64,000 bases of DNA from Candidatus Woesearchaeota archaeon (GCA_016185945.1 JACPMR010000003.1:1-64000), one strand, 5' to 3'; counted from the first letter of the stretch, positions 31,534-41,527 are shown. The notes: generated from the letters alone by a model not told the origin. Numbers and translations: made by a program.

Positions 31534-32643
31534 TTAAAAACGTATTTTATCCAACAAGCTAATCATCCAGTTGTTTATCCCATGCCCGTTCCTGTAGCCA
31601 AAGTCAAAGAAAGCGGCAAAGTCAGAATGCTTCAGCTTTGCTGCAAGATTTGCTTGATTGTTTAATATTTGTATTCTTTTTTTGATTATTGCCTTATATT
31701 TTAACTGATAACTTAAATTACCATTCAAGTTTTTCATTATATAATTACCAATCAATCCCTTATATTTTGAATATTCGATTAACTGTGCTGCAAACTCTAT
31801 AGGTAGAATTGAATAGAATTTTTGATTGTTTTTTATTAGGTGAATCATTTTTTGCAATGCGTCTTTTTTAGCCCAATTTTTTATAAAAATTGTTTTATTT
31901 TTTATACCATTGTAATCGACTTTATCTCCCGAATTAATTTTTATTATTTTACTCTTCATTAAAAAATCCCTGAATTGCCCTATTACGCCCATTGAAATAT
32001 CAACAGCATCATTATTTAACTTTACTAACAACTCAAAATCATTGTGATTGAACCAGTTTTTTCTTAAATTATCAACAAGTTTCAATTTAGAATTCCATTC
32101 AACTTTCGTTTTTGTAAGACTTTCCAGCATCAATGCAGTATATTTTAACGAATTCAGCCTAAGCAAGGTGTCCCTGACATTTATTTTTTTATTAACTGAC
32201 TGCAGGATAAAATCCCTTGGATAGTGCCTTATGCAGATGTCATTCAGCAAAGCAATCTGGGAATAATAAGCGCCTGTTTTTGATAATTCTTTAATTGAAA
32301 TATTTTTGCCATGCAGCAATTCAAAACTGGCATTTGGATGTACATACCTTATATTTTGGAATGATTCTTTGTCAATAAATATGAAAGGATGGCTAAGCAG
32401 ATACCTTGTTTTTGCATCGAGAAAATAAAAGCTTCTTTTAGCCATAGGCAACGGGCTTGCATTCCTGTCAAACACCATCAATATGTCCAAGTCAGAAATT
32501 CCAGGAACAGAAGGGCTGCCCCAGTTATAGATTGACAGCAGATTTTTTATTTTAGAGTATTTTTTAACTATGTTAACAATTACCCCCTTATAATCTTCTG
32601 ACTCGTATTCCTTTGGCAGATTAGAAAATTTATAGTCTTGCAT
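31534..32643 (-). CDS. Nucleotidyltransferase-fold protein
   Basis: This 369-aa protein has a Pol-beta-type nucleotidyltransferase motif near residues 48-60 (NWGSPSVPGISDLDILMVFD: the GS and DxD elements). The remainder is helical and unfamiliar. It overlaps the upstream gene, another nucleotidyltransferase, by 14 nt; I start at ATG 32643. Enzymes of this fold transfer NMP to proteins, RNA, antibiotics or small molecules. Inside a polysaccharide locus the target might be a glycan or lipid carrier, but that is speculation. Confidence 0.7.
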   Translation of the reverse strand: MQDYKFSNLPKEYESEDYKGVIVNIVKKYSKIKNLLSIYNWGSPSVPGISDLDILMVFDRNASPLPMAKRSFYFLDAKTRYLLSHPFIFIDKESFQNIRYVHPNASFELLHGKNISIKELSKTGAYYSQIALLNDICIRHYPRDFILQSVNKKINVRDTLLRLNSLKYTALMLESLTKTKVEWNSKLKLVDNLRKNWFNHNDFELLVKLNNDAVDISMGVIGQFRDFLMKSKIIKINSGDKVDYNGIKNKTIFIKNWAKKDALQKMIHLIKNNQKFYSILPIEFAAQLIEYSKYKGLIGNYIMKNLNGNLSYQLKYKAIIKKRIQILNNQANLAAKLKHSDFAAFFDFGYRNGHGINNWMISLLDKIRF

Positions 32644-33925
32644 TTTTCTTAATCCCGCTCCAGGCATCTTCCGATAGGTTATACATATTCTTTATAATAT
32701 CTCTAACATTGATGTTGTTTTGCCTTTTAATATCTCTAAATAAATCTATAAACTTTGAGTTTAACTGGCAATACAACAACGGATTTATTTTCGAATAAAA
32801 TCTAAATAAGGGAATTTCATTGGAATTTTTCCAATTGTAGCGGATAGAACTAACACCATCTATTACTTTCCATTTTTCTTTGTCAAATTCTTTTCTTGCA
32901 ATTTCGAATGAGAACTTTTTATAGACTATCTTGCCTTTTGCCTGTAGGTATATTGTAGGGAATAATGTGATAATATGCAGCAAATTTTTCGTTTCATAAA
33001 TGCCCATATTAAATTTGTTTTCTATATTTAATTTTCTGAAATAATTAATAAACCAGAATAACCTATTAACTGCTTCCCTTGAATAATCCCTGACTTTAAA
33101 ATCAATAATCTTATCGTCTTTAAAGAAAGATTTTGAGTATTTGAATATCGGGACTGGAAAATAAGACTGGCAGTAATTTTCTAAATCATATTCGCAGATT
33201 ATAATGCTTCCATGATGTTGCAAGGAATCTATTTTATAGAAGAAATGCCGTGTTCTATATAACTTATCCCTTAATTCAAGCAAAAATTTGTAATTGTTAA
33301 TTGTGTTTTTTGAAACTATGCTTATAGTATCAACATCGCTCCACCCTTTTATAAAATCATTTGTTGCAAGGCTGCCATGAAGGTAAAAGCCCGAAAGATA
33401 TAGTTTTAGGTTTTTATTTGCGTAGTTTTTTAATTCTTTTAACGGCTTTAAATAACTCAAATCAGATTTTTTATATTTGTCAATATCAAGCTCTTTGCAT
33501 CTTTCTTTTTTTATTTTAATACCATTTTTATTTTTTATATTTGACAAATCTTTGTATAATGCAGATAAAATCAATGCAGAATTCTCGCTATTGATTGAGT
33601 TGTCGTATTTTTTGATGCTGTTTGTAAAGTCATAACTATTGCTGTTCAATAGGACAGCAATTTTTTTAAGCCTTTTTAATCTAACTATCTTATCCATAGA
33701 AACATCTTTAACTAGCGGATAAAGTACAAAGCCTTTATTTGAAAAGCCTCCGTTTAAGAAAGAATTCAGCAAGTAATTCAGCTCATTTTGAAGAAATCTT
33801 ATTGCATAATCAACATTTATTTTTTCTATATTTTCATCTACATAGTATTGCGGAACTAAAACATCAACCAACTCTTCTTCATCTTCCTCAATGTAAAAAT
33901 CACTTAACTGCCTGTACTTTTTCAT
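32630..33925 (-). CDS. Nucleotidyltransferase-fold protein
   Basis: This 431-aa protein has a central Pol-beta-type motif (YLHGSLATNDFIKGWSDVDT, about residues 182-201) with GS and DxD residues. N-terminal and C-terminal regions (HIITLFPTIYLQAKGK) are unfamiliar and helical. It is sandwiched between the flippase gene (26-nt overlap) and the second nucleotidyltransferase (14-nt overlap), so the three are one operon. The pair share only the fold motif, not overall similarity that I can see. Role unknown. Confidence 0.72.
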   Translation of the reverse strand: MKKYRQLSDFYIEEDEEELVDVLVPQYYVDENIEKINVDYAIRFLQNELNYLLNSFLNGGFSNKGFVLYPLVKDVSMDKIVRLKRLKKIAVLLNSNSYDFTNSIKKYDNSINSENSALILSALYKDLSNIKNKNGIKIKKERCKELDIDKYKKSDLSYLKPLKELKNYANKNLKLYLSGFYLHGSLATNDFIKGWSDVDTISIVSKNTINNYKFLLELRDKLYRTRHFFYKIDSLQHHGSIIICEYDLENYCQSYFPVPIFKYSKSFFKDDKIIDFKVRDYSREAVNRLFWFINYFRKLNIENKFNMGIYETKNLLHIITLFPTIYLQAKGKIVYKKFSFEIARKEFDKEKWKVIDGVSSIRYNWKNSNEIPLFRFYSKINPLLYCQLNSKFIDLFRDIKRQNNINVRDIIKNMYNLSEDAWSGIKKNARL

Positions 33926-35342
33926 TTTTGAAAATTTTCCTTAATATTTCATAGTCGTTTTTGTCAAGTGTTTTAAAGATAAAAATTACAACAAAATAAA
34001 CAATTGAGGACAATATAACGGTTAATGCCAATCCAAAGCCCGTGAATTTTATGAACAATAACATAAGTGCCGAGGCAAGCGCGGGTTTAAACAATACACC
34101 AACAAAATTATAGAAGTACAAACTCCTCGATACATACCAGTAATAAATCAGGAATAAAAATATTTCTGTGAAAAAGGTTGCCAGAGCAGCGCCTATAAAA
34201 CCGAATTTCGGAATCAATAGTAAATTCAATGCGACATTAAAGACAGCCGTTACACCCTGCCCGAGCATTCTCTTGTCCTGCCTGTCAATTGAAGACAAAA
34301 TTATTCCCAGCAGGAAATTCAGGAATTTTATGAACAAGTACCATGCAATTATCTGCAATGCAATTGCAGAAGCAGAATATTCCTTTCCATAAAAGAAATT
34401 TATTACTCTTCCTGCCAACAAGTAAAGCCCAACAGATATGGGAAGCCCAATTATGTAAAGGTATTTGAAGGATCTCTCATACAAAACATTCAATTCCTTC
34501 CTTGATTGATGGTAGTACCTTGAAAGAACAGGATAGATTGCATTTGTGTAAACTGTCGGAATGAACAAAATCGCCAATGCTGTATTATAAGCAACGCTGT
34601 AAATTGCAACCTCTGCATCACCTTTCATTTTTGAGAGCATTACGCTTCCAATGAAGAAATAAATGCTGCCAAAGACAAAAGCAAGCCCAAAAGGAGCTGC
34701 CTTTTTAAGCAGGGCTTTGACAAACGAAACATCAAACTCTATCTTGAATTTAATGAAATTTTTTAGTGCTATCGCTAAAGCTATTATCACAATAATAAAC
34801 TCAACAATTACAAAAGCATAGCTGAAAGCAAAAACACCATAACTATTGAACAAGAGGTATAAAGATAAAGCAGTCAAAATAATCATCCTTGTTATTTTCA
34901 AGAATGCATCATAAAACATCATCTCAAATGCCCTGTAAATAGAATAAAACAATTCAGTGAAAGTAGACAATATTGTGAACATCCAAACAATATAAACAAT
35001 ATATCTCGTATCATGGGGATAATTCATCATGTCAAGTATCGCTGCAATAGCTACAAATGCAACTGCAGACAACAATACCTTTACTGAAAAGGCATTTGCA
35101 AAATACTTGCCTGCCTGATTTTTGTTCCTTGATATTTCCCTCACAAGCAGCGTGTTTATGCCCAAGTCAGCAAGCACAATCGCTATCAATGATAGCGACA
35201 AGGCAAAGCTGAACTTGCCAAAATCAGTTTTGCCAAGAAGCCTTGCAGCATACAGCATTACTATAAACTGGAGTACCCTTGAGACTACTTCAGCGATGCT
35301 TAAATACACCGTATTTTTGAATATTCTTTTAGCTGTTCCCAT
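33900..35342 (-). CDS. Polysaccharide flippase, Wzx/MATE-like
   Basis: This 480-aa protein has about 12-14 hydrophobic segments and the Polysacc_synt pattern (KNTVYLSIAEVVSRVLQFIV, LGKTDFGKFSFALSL, DLGINTLLVREISRNK). Such proteins flip lipid-linked glycans across the membrane. A TATA box (35364-35374) 26 bp from ATG 35342 sets the start and excludes 23 upstream codons. It heads an operon with two nucleotidyltransferase-fold proteins. A second flippase is at 49023-50513, implying two exported glycans. Confidence 0.9.
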   Translation of the reverse strand: MGTAKRIFKNTVYLSIAEVVSRVLQFIVMLYAARLLGKTDFGKFSFALSLSLIAIVLADLGINTLLVREISRNKNQAGKYFANAFSVKVLLSAVAFVAIAAILDMMNYPHDTRYIVYIVWMFTILSTFTELFYSIYRAFEMMFYDAFLKITRMIILTALSLYLLFNSYGVFAFSYAFVIVEFIIVIIALAIALKNFIKFKIEFDVSFVKALLKKAAPFGLAFVFGSIYFFIGSVMLSKMKGDAEVAIYSVAYNTALAILFIPTVYTNAIYPVLSRYYHQSRKELNVLYERSFKYLYIIGLPISVGLYLLAGRVINFFYGKEYSASAIALQIIAWYLFIKFLNFLLGIILSSIDRQDKRMLGQGVTAVFNVALNLLLIPKFGFIGAALATFFTEIFLFLIYYWYVSRSLYFYNFVGVLFKPALASALMLLFIKFTGFGLALTVILSSIVYFVVIFIFKTLDKNDYEILRKIFKNEKVQAVK

Positions 35343-35363
35343 TGCCAAAAACCAACGAATAAC

Positions 35364-35374
35364 AATATAAAAAG
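35364..35374 (-). promoter_or_regulatory. TATA box for the first flippase operon
   Basis: The minus-strand TTTTTATATT is centred about 26 bp from ATG 35342. Confidence 0.5.
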
Positions 35375-35410
35375 GTTTGCTAAAACAAAGACTAGGAACT
35401 AAAAATGGCA

Positions 35411-35420
35411 ACCTTTAAAT
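35411..35420 (+). promoter_or_regulatory. TATA box for the GT4 gene at 35444
   Basis: ACCTTTAAAT is centred about 27 bp from ATG 35444. The frame also opens at 35405, but that ATG lies upstream of the box. Confidence 0.5.
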
Positions 35421-35443
35421 ACAATCTTAGGCATGCTTTTGGC

Positions 35444-36649
35444 ATGAAAAACGTGCTTGTTTTGACGTCAACCTTTCCTAGATGGAAGAATGACAGCACG
35501 CCTTCATTTGTGTTTACCCTGTCGAATTTCTCGGCTAGGAAATACAAAATGACAATATTGGCGCCGCACGCATATAAATCTGCGAAAAACGAGAAATTAG
35601 ATAATCTGCATGTTAAAAGATTCAAGTATTTCTTTCCAGAAAAATATCAAAAAATTGCATATGGGGCAGGAATAATACCAAATGTCAAAAAAAGCTTTCT
35701 TGCAAAAATGCAGATTCCAGGTTTTTTAGCCTCGCAAATCGGTAATGCAAACAATATAATTAAAAAAGAAAAAATAAATTTGGTGCATGCGCATTGGATT
35801 ATTCCTCAAGGACTGATTGGAGCTATTTTAAAGAAAAAATACAGAATACCATTAATCGTTACAATACATGGCAGCGATTTGTTCCCATTAAAAAACAAGC
35901 TTTTCAAAAAATTGCAAAAATTTGTCGTTAACAACGCAGATTTCATAACGGTTAACAGTAAAACTGCAGAAAAGGAACTTATTTCAAGATTCCCGCACGT
36001 TAAAAACAAAGTGAAAATAATACCAATGGGCATAGACACCAATTTATTCAAGCCGAAAAACGTTAAAAATAAATATCAAAAATACAAGAACAATAAAATC
36101 CTGTTGTTTGCAGGCAGGATAAATGAGCAAAAAGGCATAGAATATTTAATCAAAGCAATGCAAGAAGTTGTTTCAAAAATAAAAAATGCAAAATTATTGA
36201 TTATTGGAAATGGTGAGCATAGAAAAAATCTGGAAAAATTGGCAGCAGGACTGAATCTTACAAATTCTGTCGAATTTCTCGGTTTTAAATCCCATAAAGA
36301 GCTTGCAGATTACTACAATTTGGCAGATGTTTTTGTCTTGCCGTCGGTAACGAGCAAAATAGGAACCGAAGCATTTGGGCTAGTGCTTGTAGAGGCAATG
36401 GCTTCTGGCACTTGCGTTATTGGCTCTTCAAGCGGCGGAATAAAGGATATAATAAATAATGGAAAAAACGGGTTGATTTTTCAGGAAAAGAATTCAAAAG
36501 AACTAACGGATAAAATAATTAAAATGTTAACAAATGAAAAATTAAGAAATAGATTAAGCAGAAATGGATTAAAATTTGCAAGGCAGAATTATGATTGGGA
36601 AATAATCTCAAAAAAATTTTTGGATATTTACAATAAACTGCTAAAATGA
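35444..36649 (+). CDS. Glycosyltransferase family 4
   Basis: This 401-aa GT-B retaining enzyme starts MKNVLVLTSTFPRWKNDSTPS. The donor domain has LLFAGRINEQKGIEYLIKAM and the EX7E-type EAFGLVLVEAMASGTCVIG. The acceptor side includes HAHWIIPQGLIGA. Substrates are unknown. It is followed with a 4-nt overlap by a NodB-like deacetylase. Confidence 0.9.
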   Translation: MKNVLVLTSTFPRWKNDSTPSFVFTLSNFSARKYKMTILAPHAYKSAKNEKLDNLHVKRFKYFFPEKYQKIAYGAGIIPNVKKSFLAKMQIPGFLASQIGNANNIIKKEKINLVHAHWIIPQGLIGAILKKKYRIPLIVTIHGSDLFPLKNKLFKKLQKFVVNNADFITVNSKTAEKELISRFPHVKNKVKIIPMGIDTNLFKPKNVKNKYQKYKNNKILLFAGRINEQKGIEYLIKAMQEVVSKIKNAKLLIIGNGEHRKNLEKLAAGLNLTNSVEFLGFKSHKELADYYNLADVFVLPSVTSKIGTEAFGLVLVEAMASGTCVIGSSSGGIKDIINNGKNGLIFQEKNSKELTDKIIKMLTNEKLRNRLSRNGLKFARQNYDWEIISKKFLDIYNKLLK

Positions 36650-37677
36650 GCATAGCATACTATCTCAAAATCAAGACATACAGATTTTTTAACACTATTT
36701 TAGGAGAATCAATATTAAAATCGCTTTCTAGCTTCGTTTATGTAAAAGGATTGAAAAGAGCTAATGCAAAAAACGAATTTCCATTTATAATATCAATAAC
36801 GATTGACACAGAATCCGGATACGTCGATAAAAACGATTATAGAATATGGCAGAAATTGAAGCCAGATGCTTATATCGGTTACTACAAAGGCATAGAAAAC
36901 TGGCGGAAATTGCTGAATAAGCATAATGCGAAAGCAACTTTCTTTTTATCCGCAAACTGCTTTACTGCAAAAGCGGGCGATTACAATAAAATAATCAAAC
37001 AATTGAAACTTCTTGTTAAGGAAGGACATGAAATCGGATTGCATATGCACCCTGACAGCGATTTTGCACTGCAGCAGGCATTAAACAAAAAGTTTGATGC
37101 AACAAGCGCCAAATTTTATAGTTATGTAGAGATAGAAAAAATAATCAAAACAGGAAAAAATCTCATTAAAAAACATATTGGGATAAATCCAATAAGCTTC
37201 AGATGGGGCAACTGGGCATTAAATACAGATGCTGTCAAGGCATTGCAAAAAAATGGGTTTAAGATTGACAGCTCAGCAACTCCCGGAATAAGAGGGCATC
37301 AAAACGACAAAATGGCTTATGACTGGGGCAAGGTTAATGAGCATTATCCTTGGAAACTGAGCAATGCCGATTATCAAAATACAAAACATCAAAATACAAG
37401 CATAATTGAAATTCCAATCGCAACCTTCAATTTTCTCGGATTTAATTTAAGGGCAGACCCTGCAAATTCTGCATTGTTGCAAGCATGCTTTGATTACTAT
37501 TACAAAAATGCAGACAGGACAAAAAAGCCGTTTGTTTTTGTTGTAATATCCCATAGCATTGAAGCAACGCATGAAGATGGCTCAAAAACAAAAGTCATTG
37601 GCGTTATGGAAGAATTCTTAAACTATGTCAAGAAATTTAAGGGCGTGAAATTTAGCACATTGAATAAAGCAATTTAA
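36646..37677 (+). CDS. Polysaccharide deacetylase-like protein (NodB fold)
   Basis: This 343-aa protein has NodB-type motifs: SITIDTESG (motif 1 Asp), ATFFLSANCF, HEIGLHMHPDSD (metal-binding HxxxH), and FRWGNWALNTD. These enzymes remove acetyl groups from glycans or act on related substrates. No signal peptide is clear. It overlaps the GT4 stop by 4 nt. Its stop shares TTAA with the convergent methyltransferase gene. Confidence 0.82.
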   Translation: MSIAYYLKIKTYRFFNTILGESILKSLSSFVYVKGLKRANAKNEFPFIISITIDTESGYVDKNDYRIWQKLKPDAYIGYYKGIENWRKLLNKHNAKATFFLSANCFTAKAGDYNKIIKQLKLLVKEGHEIGLHMHPDSDFALQQALNKKFDATSAKFYSYVEIEKIIKTGKNLIKKHIGINPISFRWGNWALNTDAVKALQKNGFKIDSSATPGIRGHQNDKMAYDWGKVNEHYPWKLSNADYQNTKHQNTSIIEIPIATFNFLGFNLRADPANSALLQACFDYYYKNADRTKKPFVFVVISHSIEATHEDGSKTKVIGVMEEFLNYVKKFKGVKFSTLNKAI

Positions 37678-38339
37678 CCTTTTTTTGTTGCAATTGCAGT
37701 ATAATAAGTGGGAAACCTTTTTGTCCTGTCTAAAATGTCTAAAACACTCATTAATTGCGCCAATAAATACGGAATGTAAAAAATAATGTAGGATAATATT
37801 GCGACAATTCTTTTCAAATATTTTGGCACTACTAATGGCAAGCCTTTGATTAGAGAATGGAACATGACAGAAGGCATTGTAAAAATTCCCCCAACAGGCT
37901 CGATTTTCTCAATTTTGAAATAATCCTGAAGCATTGTCTTCAGTCCATATTCTGTAAACCTGTATTTGTCAATTGGTGCATCGTGAATTGGGTAAAAGAA
38001 AGGGGTTATTACCACTAATTTTCCATTCTTTTTTAGTATATTACTGACACTTTCAATTACTTTTGACGGGTTCTTGAAATAATACAGGGCATTAACTATA
38101 ACCACTTTGTCAAAAGAGTTTTTCTTGAACGGCAGCGAATCAGCGTCACCAACAACATGGGTTTTGCTGTACTTTACAATATCAAAGCAAGTTATTTTAC
38201 CTTTCATAAATCTATGGTAGTCGGGATTTTTGCCAGAGCCTATGTCAAGAATCTTGTCGCCATTATCAGTAAAAACACCTTTAATGTAATTATTAATCTG
38301 CATTCTCAAAATAAAAAATTCTCCAAATATTTTGCTCAT
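37674..38339 (-). CDS. Class I SAM-dependent methyltransferase
   Basis: This 221-aa protein has motif I ILDIGSGKNP, the acidic residue in CFDIVKYS, and DSLPFKKNSFDKVVIVNALYY. A hydrophobic tail (IVAILSYIIFYIPYLLAQLM) suggests membrane association. It is coupled to the GT4 gene at 38336 by a 4-nt overlap, so a glycan or lipid-linked sugar is a plausible target. Confidence 0.85.
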   Translation of the reverse strand: MSKIFGEFFILRMQINNYIKGVFTDNGDKILDIGSGKNPDYHRFMKGKITCFDIVKYSKTHVVGDADSLPFKKNSFDKVVIVNALYYFKNPSKVIESVSNILKKNGKLVVITPFFYPIHDAPIDKYRFTEYGLKTMLQDYFKIEKIEPVGGIFTMPSVMFHSLIKGLPLVVPKYLKRIVAILSYIIFYIPYLLAQLMSVLDILDRTKRFPTYYTAIATKKG

Positions 38340-39436
38340 TTTATTGGTAATATCATTTTGTTAAGCCTTCTGGCAAGAGCGTCCCAAGTTAGTTCTTTCA
38401 GTTCTTTGTCATAGCTGTATTTTTTAACTTTTCCAGCCAATTTGGACAAAACCTTGTCCTTCATGTCTGCTATGCTATCTGCTGAACACAGGCTGTCTTT
38501 ATGATTTTTTAACACAAATCCGACATCGCCGACTGCAGTAGCAACAATGGGAACTTTGCATGCCATGTACTCAATAAGCTTGTATGGAAAGCCATACGTG
38601 ACTTGATTATTGTTTGTGTACGGAACAATGCAAACATCAGCTGCATTTATCAGCTTTACAACATCATTCTGGCTTAAAGAGCCAAGATAAATTATTCCTT
38701 TTTTATTCAGGTTTATGTATTTTTCCTCTCCTTTTACATATCTGCCTGCAACAACAAGAAGGCAATCAAATTCTTTTTTTAGCAGTTCGAACATATCCAC
38801 TAATCTGTCAACTCCTTCATAGCGCTGGATGCTTCCCGCATAGACAACCAGTTTTGCATTTAAAGGAAGGTTCAATGATTTCCTGCATTGCAGCTTGCTC
38901 ATTGGCTTGAACAATTCTGTATCAGCGCCATTCTGTACGACAAAAACATCGCTTTTTCTTATCTTACTTATTTTGTCTTTCAAAGTATAGCTAACGGCCA
39001 ACAAAGCATCCGCTCTTTTCATAACAAAATTGTCAATGTACCTGAAGAATGGGATTTTGTATGTGTCATACGTTTCATAGTTGTCATGCAAATCATAAAT
39101 GAACTTTACATTATGCTTTTTTGAGAAAATATAGCCAATAATACCCCATAAAGGATCGCTGGTTGCAATCAAAACATCGTATTTCTTTCTTTTCAATGCC
39201 CTGTCAAGATTTGCAAGAAAACTAAAAAATTCGAATATACCGAATGACTTTATTACAACATTTATGCCGTGCAATTTCGTGCTTTTATTCTCAAATTTCC
39301 TGTAATCAGCAACAAAGAAGTCAATGTTATGCTTTAATTTCTTAAGAGCACTAAATAGCCTTGTCTGCCTTCCAAAATCTTCCCCGATAATATCGCGCGT
39401 TGCAGTATACCTGCTTGTCAATACAAGGATATTCAT
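38336..39436 (-). CDS. Glycosyltransferase family 4
   Basis: This 366-aa GT-B enzyme has NILVLTSRYTATRDIIGEDF at the N-terminus, an IYDLHDNYETYDTY acceptor-side motif, and VVYAGSIQRYEGVDRLVDMF with YGFPYKLIEYMACKVPIVAT in the donor domain. Donor and acceptor unknown. It is divergent from the SGNH gene at 39510, with TATA-like boxes between 39461 and 39482. Confidence 0.9.
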   Translation of the reverse strand: MNILVLTSRYTATRDIIGEDFGRQTRLFSALKKLKHNIDFFVADYRKFENKSTKLHGINVVIKSFGIFEFFSFLANLDRALKRKKYDVLIATSDPLWGIIGYIFSKKHNVKFIYDLHDNYETYDTYKIPFFRYIDNFVMKRADALLAVSYTLKDKISKIRKSDVFVVQNGADTELFKPMSKLQCRKSLNLPLNAKLVVYAGSIQRYEGVDRLVDMFELLKKEFDCLLVVAGRYVKGEEKYINLNKKGIIYLGSLSQNDVVKLINAADVCIVPYTNNNQVTYGFPYKLIEYMACKVPIVATAVGDVGFVLKNHKDSLCSADSIADMKDKVLSKLAGKVKKYSYDKELKELTWDALARRLNKMILPIK

Positions 39437-39460
39437 TAATTAATGCCCCCTTCCCAAAAG

Positions 39461-39482
39461 GCTTAAAAAACCTTTATAAAGG
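39461..39482. promoter_or_regulatory. Divergent promoter region with palindromic TATA box
   Basis: CCTTTATAAAGG (39471-39482) is a perfect palindrome about 33 bp before ATG 39510 (+). TTTTTTAAGC (39461-39470, minus) is about 30 bp before ATG 39436 (-). Confidence 0.45.
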
Positions 39483-39509
39483 TTTCTTTTTAATTGAAAT
39501 GAATATAAA

Positions 39510-40643
39510 ATGCCCAAAAATAAGAAAACTAGGAATATATTTACCAACCTTTTACTGTTATTGGTGGCAATTATTGTATTTTTCATTTTGTTCGAAATAA
39601 CTGCACGACTACTTAATCTTTATCCGGAATACGGCTCGACAAAAGGAATGTTCCAGAACGACGAAGTGCTAGACTACAGAATGACTCCCAATTTCAGAGG
39701 AAAATTCAGCAGGCAGGAATTTAAGCTTGAGATATCAACAAATTCCCTTGGCTTAAGGGATGTTGAGTATGGAGAAAAGAAAAACAACGAATTAAGGATA
39801 TTGGCTTTAGGAGATTCTTTTGTATGGGGGGCATATGGAACTGAGTTAAATCAAACTTTTGTAAAAATCCTTGAAAGAAAGTTGAATGAAAAAAGTAGAA
39901 GTTTAAGATACCAAGTCATAAATGCAGGGGTGCCTGGCTATGGAACCGACCAGGAATTTCTATACCTAAAAGACAGGGGTTATAAATTAAAGCCAGATTT
40001 GATATTAGTTAACTTATTTGTTGGCAATGACTTTCTTGATAATGTGCAAAGCGGCGAAATGATAGTGAAAAATGGAGCACTTTTCACAAACAAAACAAGG
40101 ATAAAACTGGGCGAAAAAATCAGGACTTTCTTATTAACCAATTCACACTCCTATAGAATAATGGAAAGAAGCATGTTAAATCTTTTCGGCAACTTTATTC
40201 AAAAATACGTCAGAGGCAAAATACAGCAGGACGATTACCAAGCACAATTATTTTTGAAGCCGGTTAACAAAGATATAACACAACAAACAATCAAGACGGA
40301 GGAAGTGCTTAAAGAAACGAAACTATATACAAATTCAAACAATATGACATTTGTGATTGTTTTAATACCATTGAATTATCAAGTTGACAATAATCTAAAG
40401 CAAATTTTCATTGAAAACAATTACAATCAGAATCAACAATATGACATGGAGCAACCACAAAAAATAATAAATGAATGGGCTGTTAAAAATAATGTAACAG
40501 TCATTGATTTATTACCGCATTTGAAAAAATTAAACAAAGATAATGACTTCTACTGGAAGTTCAATCCCCACTTTAATGTGAAAGGAAATGAAATTGTTGG
40601 AGATATAATATACAAAGAGTTAACAAAAAAAGGAACTATTTAA
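39510..40643 (+). CDS. Membrane-anchored SGNH-hydrolase-like protein
   Basis: This 377-aa protein has an N-terminal membrane anchor (about residues 10-30) and an SGNH/GDSL domain: ILALGDSFVWGAYG with the nucleophile Ser, GVPGYGTDQE, NLFVGNDFLDN, and a C-terminal NPHFNVKGNEIVGD with the catalytic His. Relatives handle O-acetyl groups on exported polysaccharides (AlgJ/AlgX type), usually outside the cell. A paralogue with the same layout is at 62403-63512. Confidence 0.82.
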   Translation: MPKNKKTRNIFTNLLLLLVAIIVFFILFEITARLLNLYPEYGSTKGMFQNDEVLDYRMTPNFRGKFSRQEFKLEISTNSLGLRDVEYGEKKNNELRILALGDSFVWGAYGTELNQTFVKILERKLNEKSRSLRYQVINAGVPGYGTDQEFLYLKDRGYKLKPDLILVNLFVGNDFLDNVQSGEMIVKNGALFTNKTRIKLGEKIRTFLLTNSHSYRIMERSMLNLFGNFIQKYVRGKIQQDDYQAQLFLKPVNKDITQQTIKTEEVLKETKLYTNSNNMTFVIVLIPLNYQVDNNLKQIFIENNYNQNQQYDMEQPQKIINEWAVKNNVTVIDLLPHLKKLNKDNDFYWKFNPHFNVKGNEIVGDIIYKELTKKGTI

Positions 40644-41527
40644 TCCTCTTTCAGCATGTCTGCTATGAAGCCGAAGATTACAAGCTGAAGCCCTATTGTA
40701 ATGACGAGAACATCCAGCATCATCAAGCCAATGTGCCTGAAAGCACCTCCGCCATATAACTGGAAGTAAACGAGCCACAATCCAAGAATAAAGCCAATAG
40801 ATAATATAAATCCCCCTACAATGCCGAAAAACTTCAACGGCTCGAAATCCCTGTAAACCCTTACCAAATTGATAAAAGCTTTTGCTGCATACTCAAACGG
40901 GTTGCTTATCAATCTGCTATTGCCATTTCTCTTTGCAAAATAAATCGGAACTTCCTTTATCCTGAATTTCTGGCGAACTGCCCTTATTATCTGCTCCTGG
41001 GTGTAAGTGTGATTTGACTTTATCTTTATCTTTTCAGCAACCTTTCTTGTGAAAGCCCTGAAGCCGGTTTGGGCATCTGAAATCTTCATTCTGGAAATTT
41101 GCGAAACAACTTTAGAAAATGCAATGTTGCCAAGACGCTTGATGAGGGGCATTTCCTCTATCTTGCCCTTAAACCTGCTGCCTAAAACCAAGTCATTTCC
41201 TTTTTTTACTTCCTCAATTAACTTTGGCATTTCTTCAGGCAGATACTGGAAATCAGCGTCTATATGGACAATGATATTAGGGTTGAGTTCAAGCGACTTT
41301 GCAATCTCTGTCCTGAAGGTGTCTGCCAAGCCGTAGTTTTTAGGATGAGAATAAACAATTGCTTTTGCTTTTTTGGCAACTTGCGCTGTCTTGTCTTTGC
41401 TGCAGTCATCAACAACCAAAATTTTGTAGTTGTATCTATTTGCTTTCATTACCTTATGTATATTTTCAATCAATTTGCCTATTGTCTTTTCCTCGTTATA
41501 AGCTGGAATAGTGACTACAATATTCAT
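40640..41527 (-). CDS. Glycosyltransferase family 2, dolichol-phosphate sugar synthase-like
   Basis: This 295-aa protein has a GT-A domain (IPAYNEEKTIGKLI, VVDDCSKDKT, HIDADFQYLPEEMP, LVLGSRFKG) followed by two C-terminal membrane helices, as in DPM1/GtrB-type polyprenyl-phosphate sugar synthases. It could charge the lipid carrier used by the GT-C proteins at 41816 and 50516. Its stop shares TTAA with the convergent SGNH gene. A palindrome overlaps its start (41525-41548). Confidence 0.9.
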   Translation of the reverse strand: MNIVVTIPAYNEEKTIGKLIENIHKVMKANRYNYKILVVDDCSKDKTAQVAKKAKAIVYSHPKNYGLADTFRTEIAKSLELNPNIIVHIDADFQYLPEEMPKLIEEVKKGNDLVLGSRFKGKIEEMPLIKRLGNIAFSKVVSQISRMKISDAQTGFRAFTRKVAEKIKIKSNHTYTQEQIIRAVRQKFRIKEVPIYFAKRNGNSRLISNPFEYAAKAFINLVRVYRDFEPLKFFGIVGGFILSIGFILGLWLVYFQLYGGGAFRHIGLMMLDVLVITIGLQLVIFGFIADMLKED

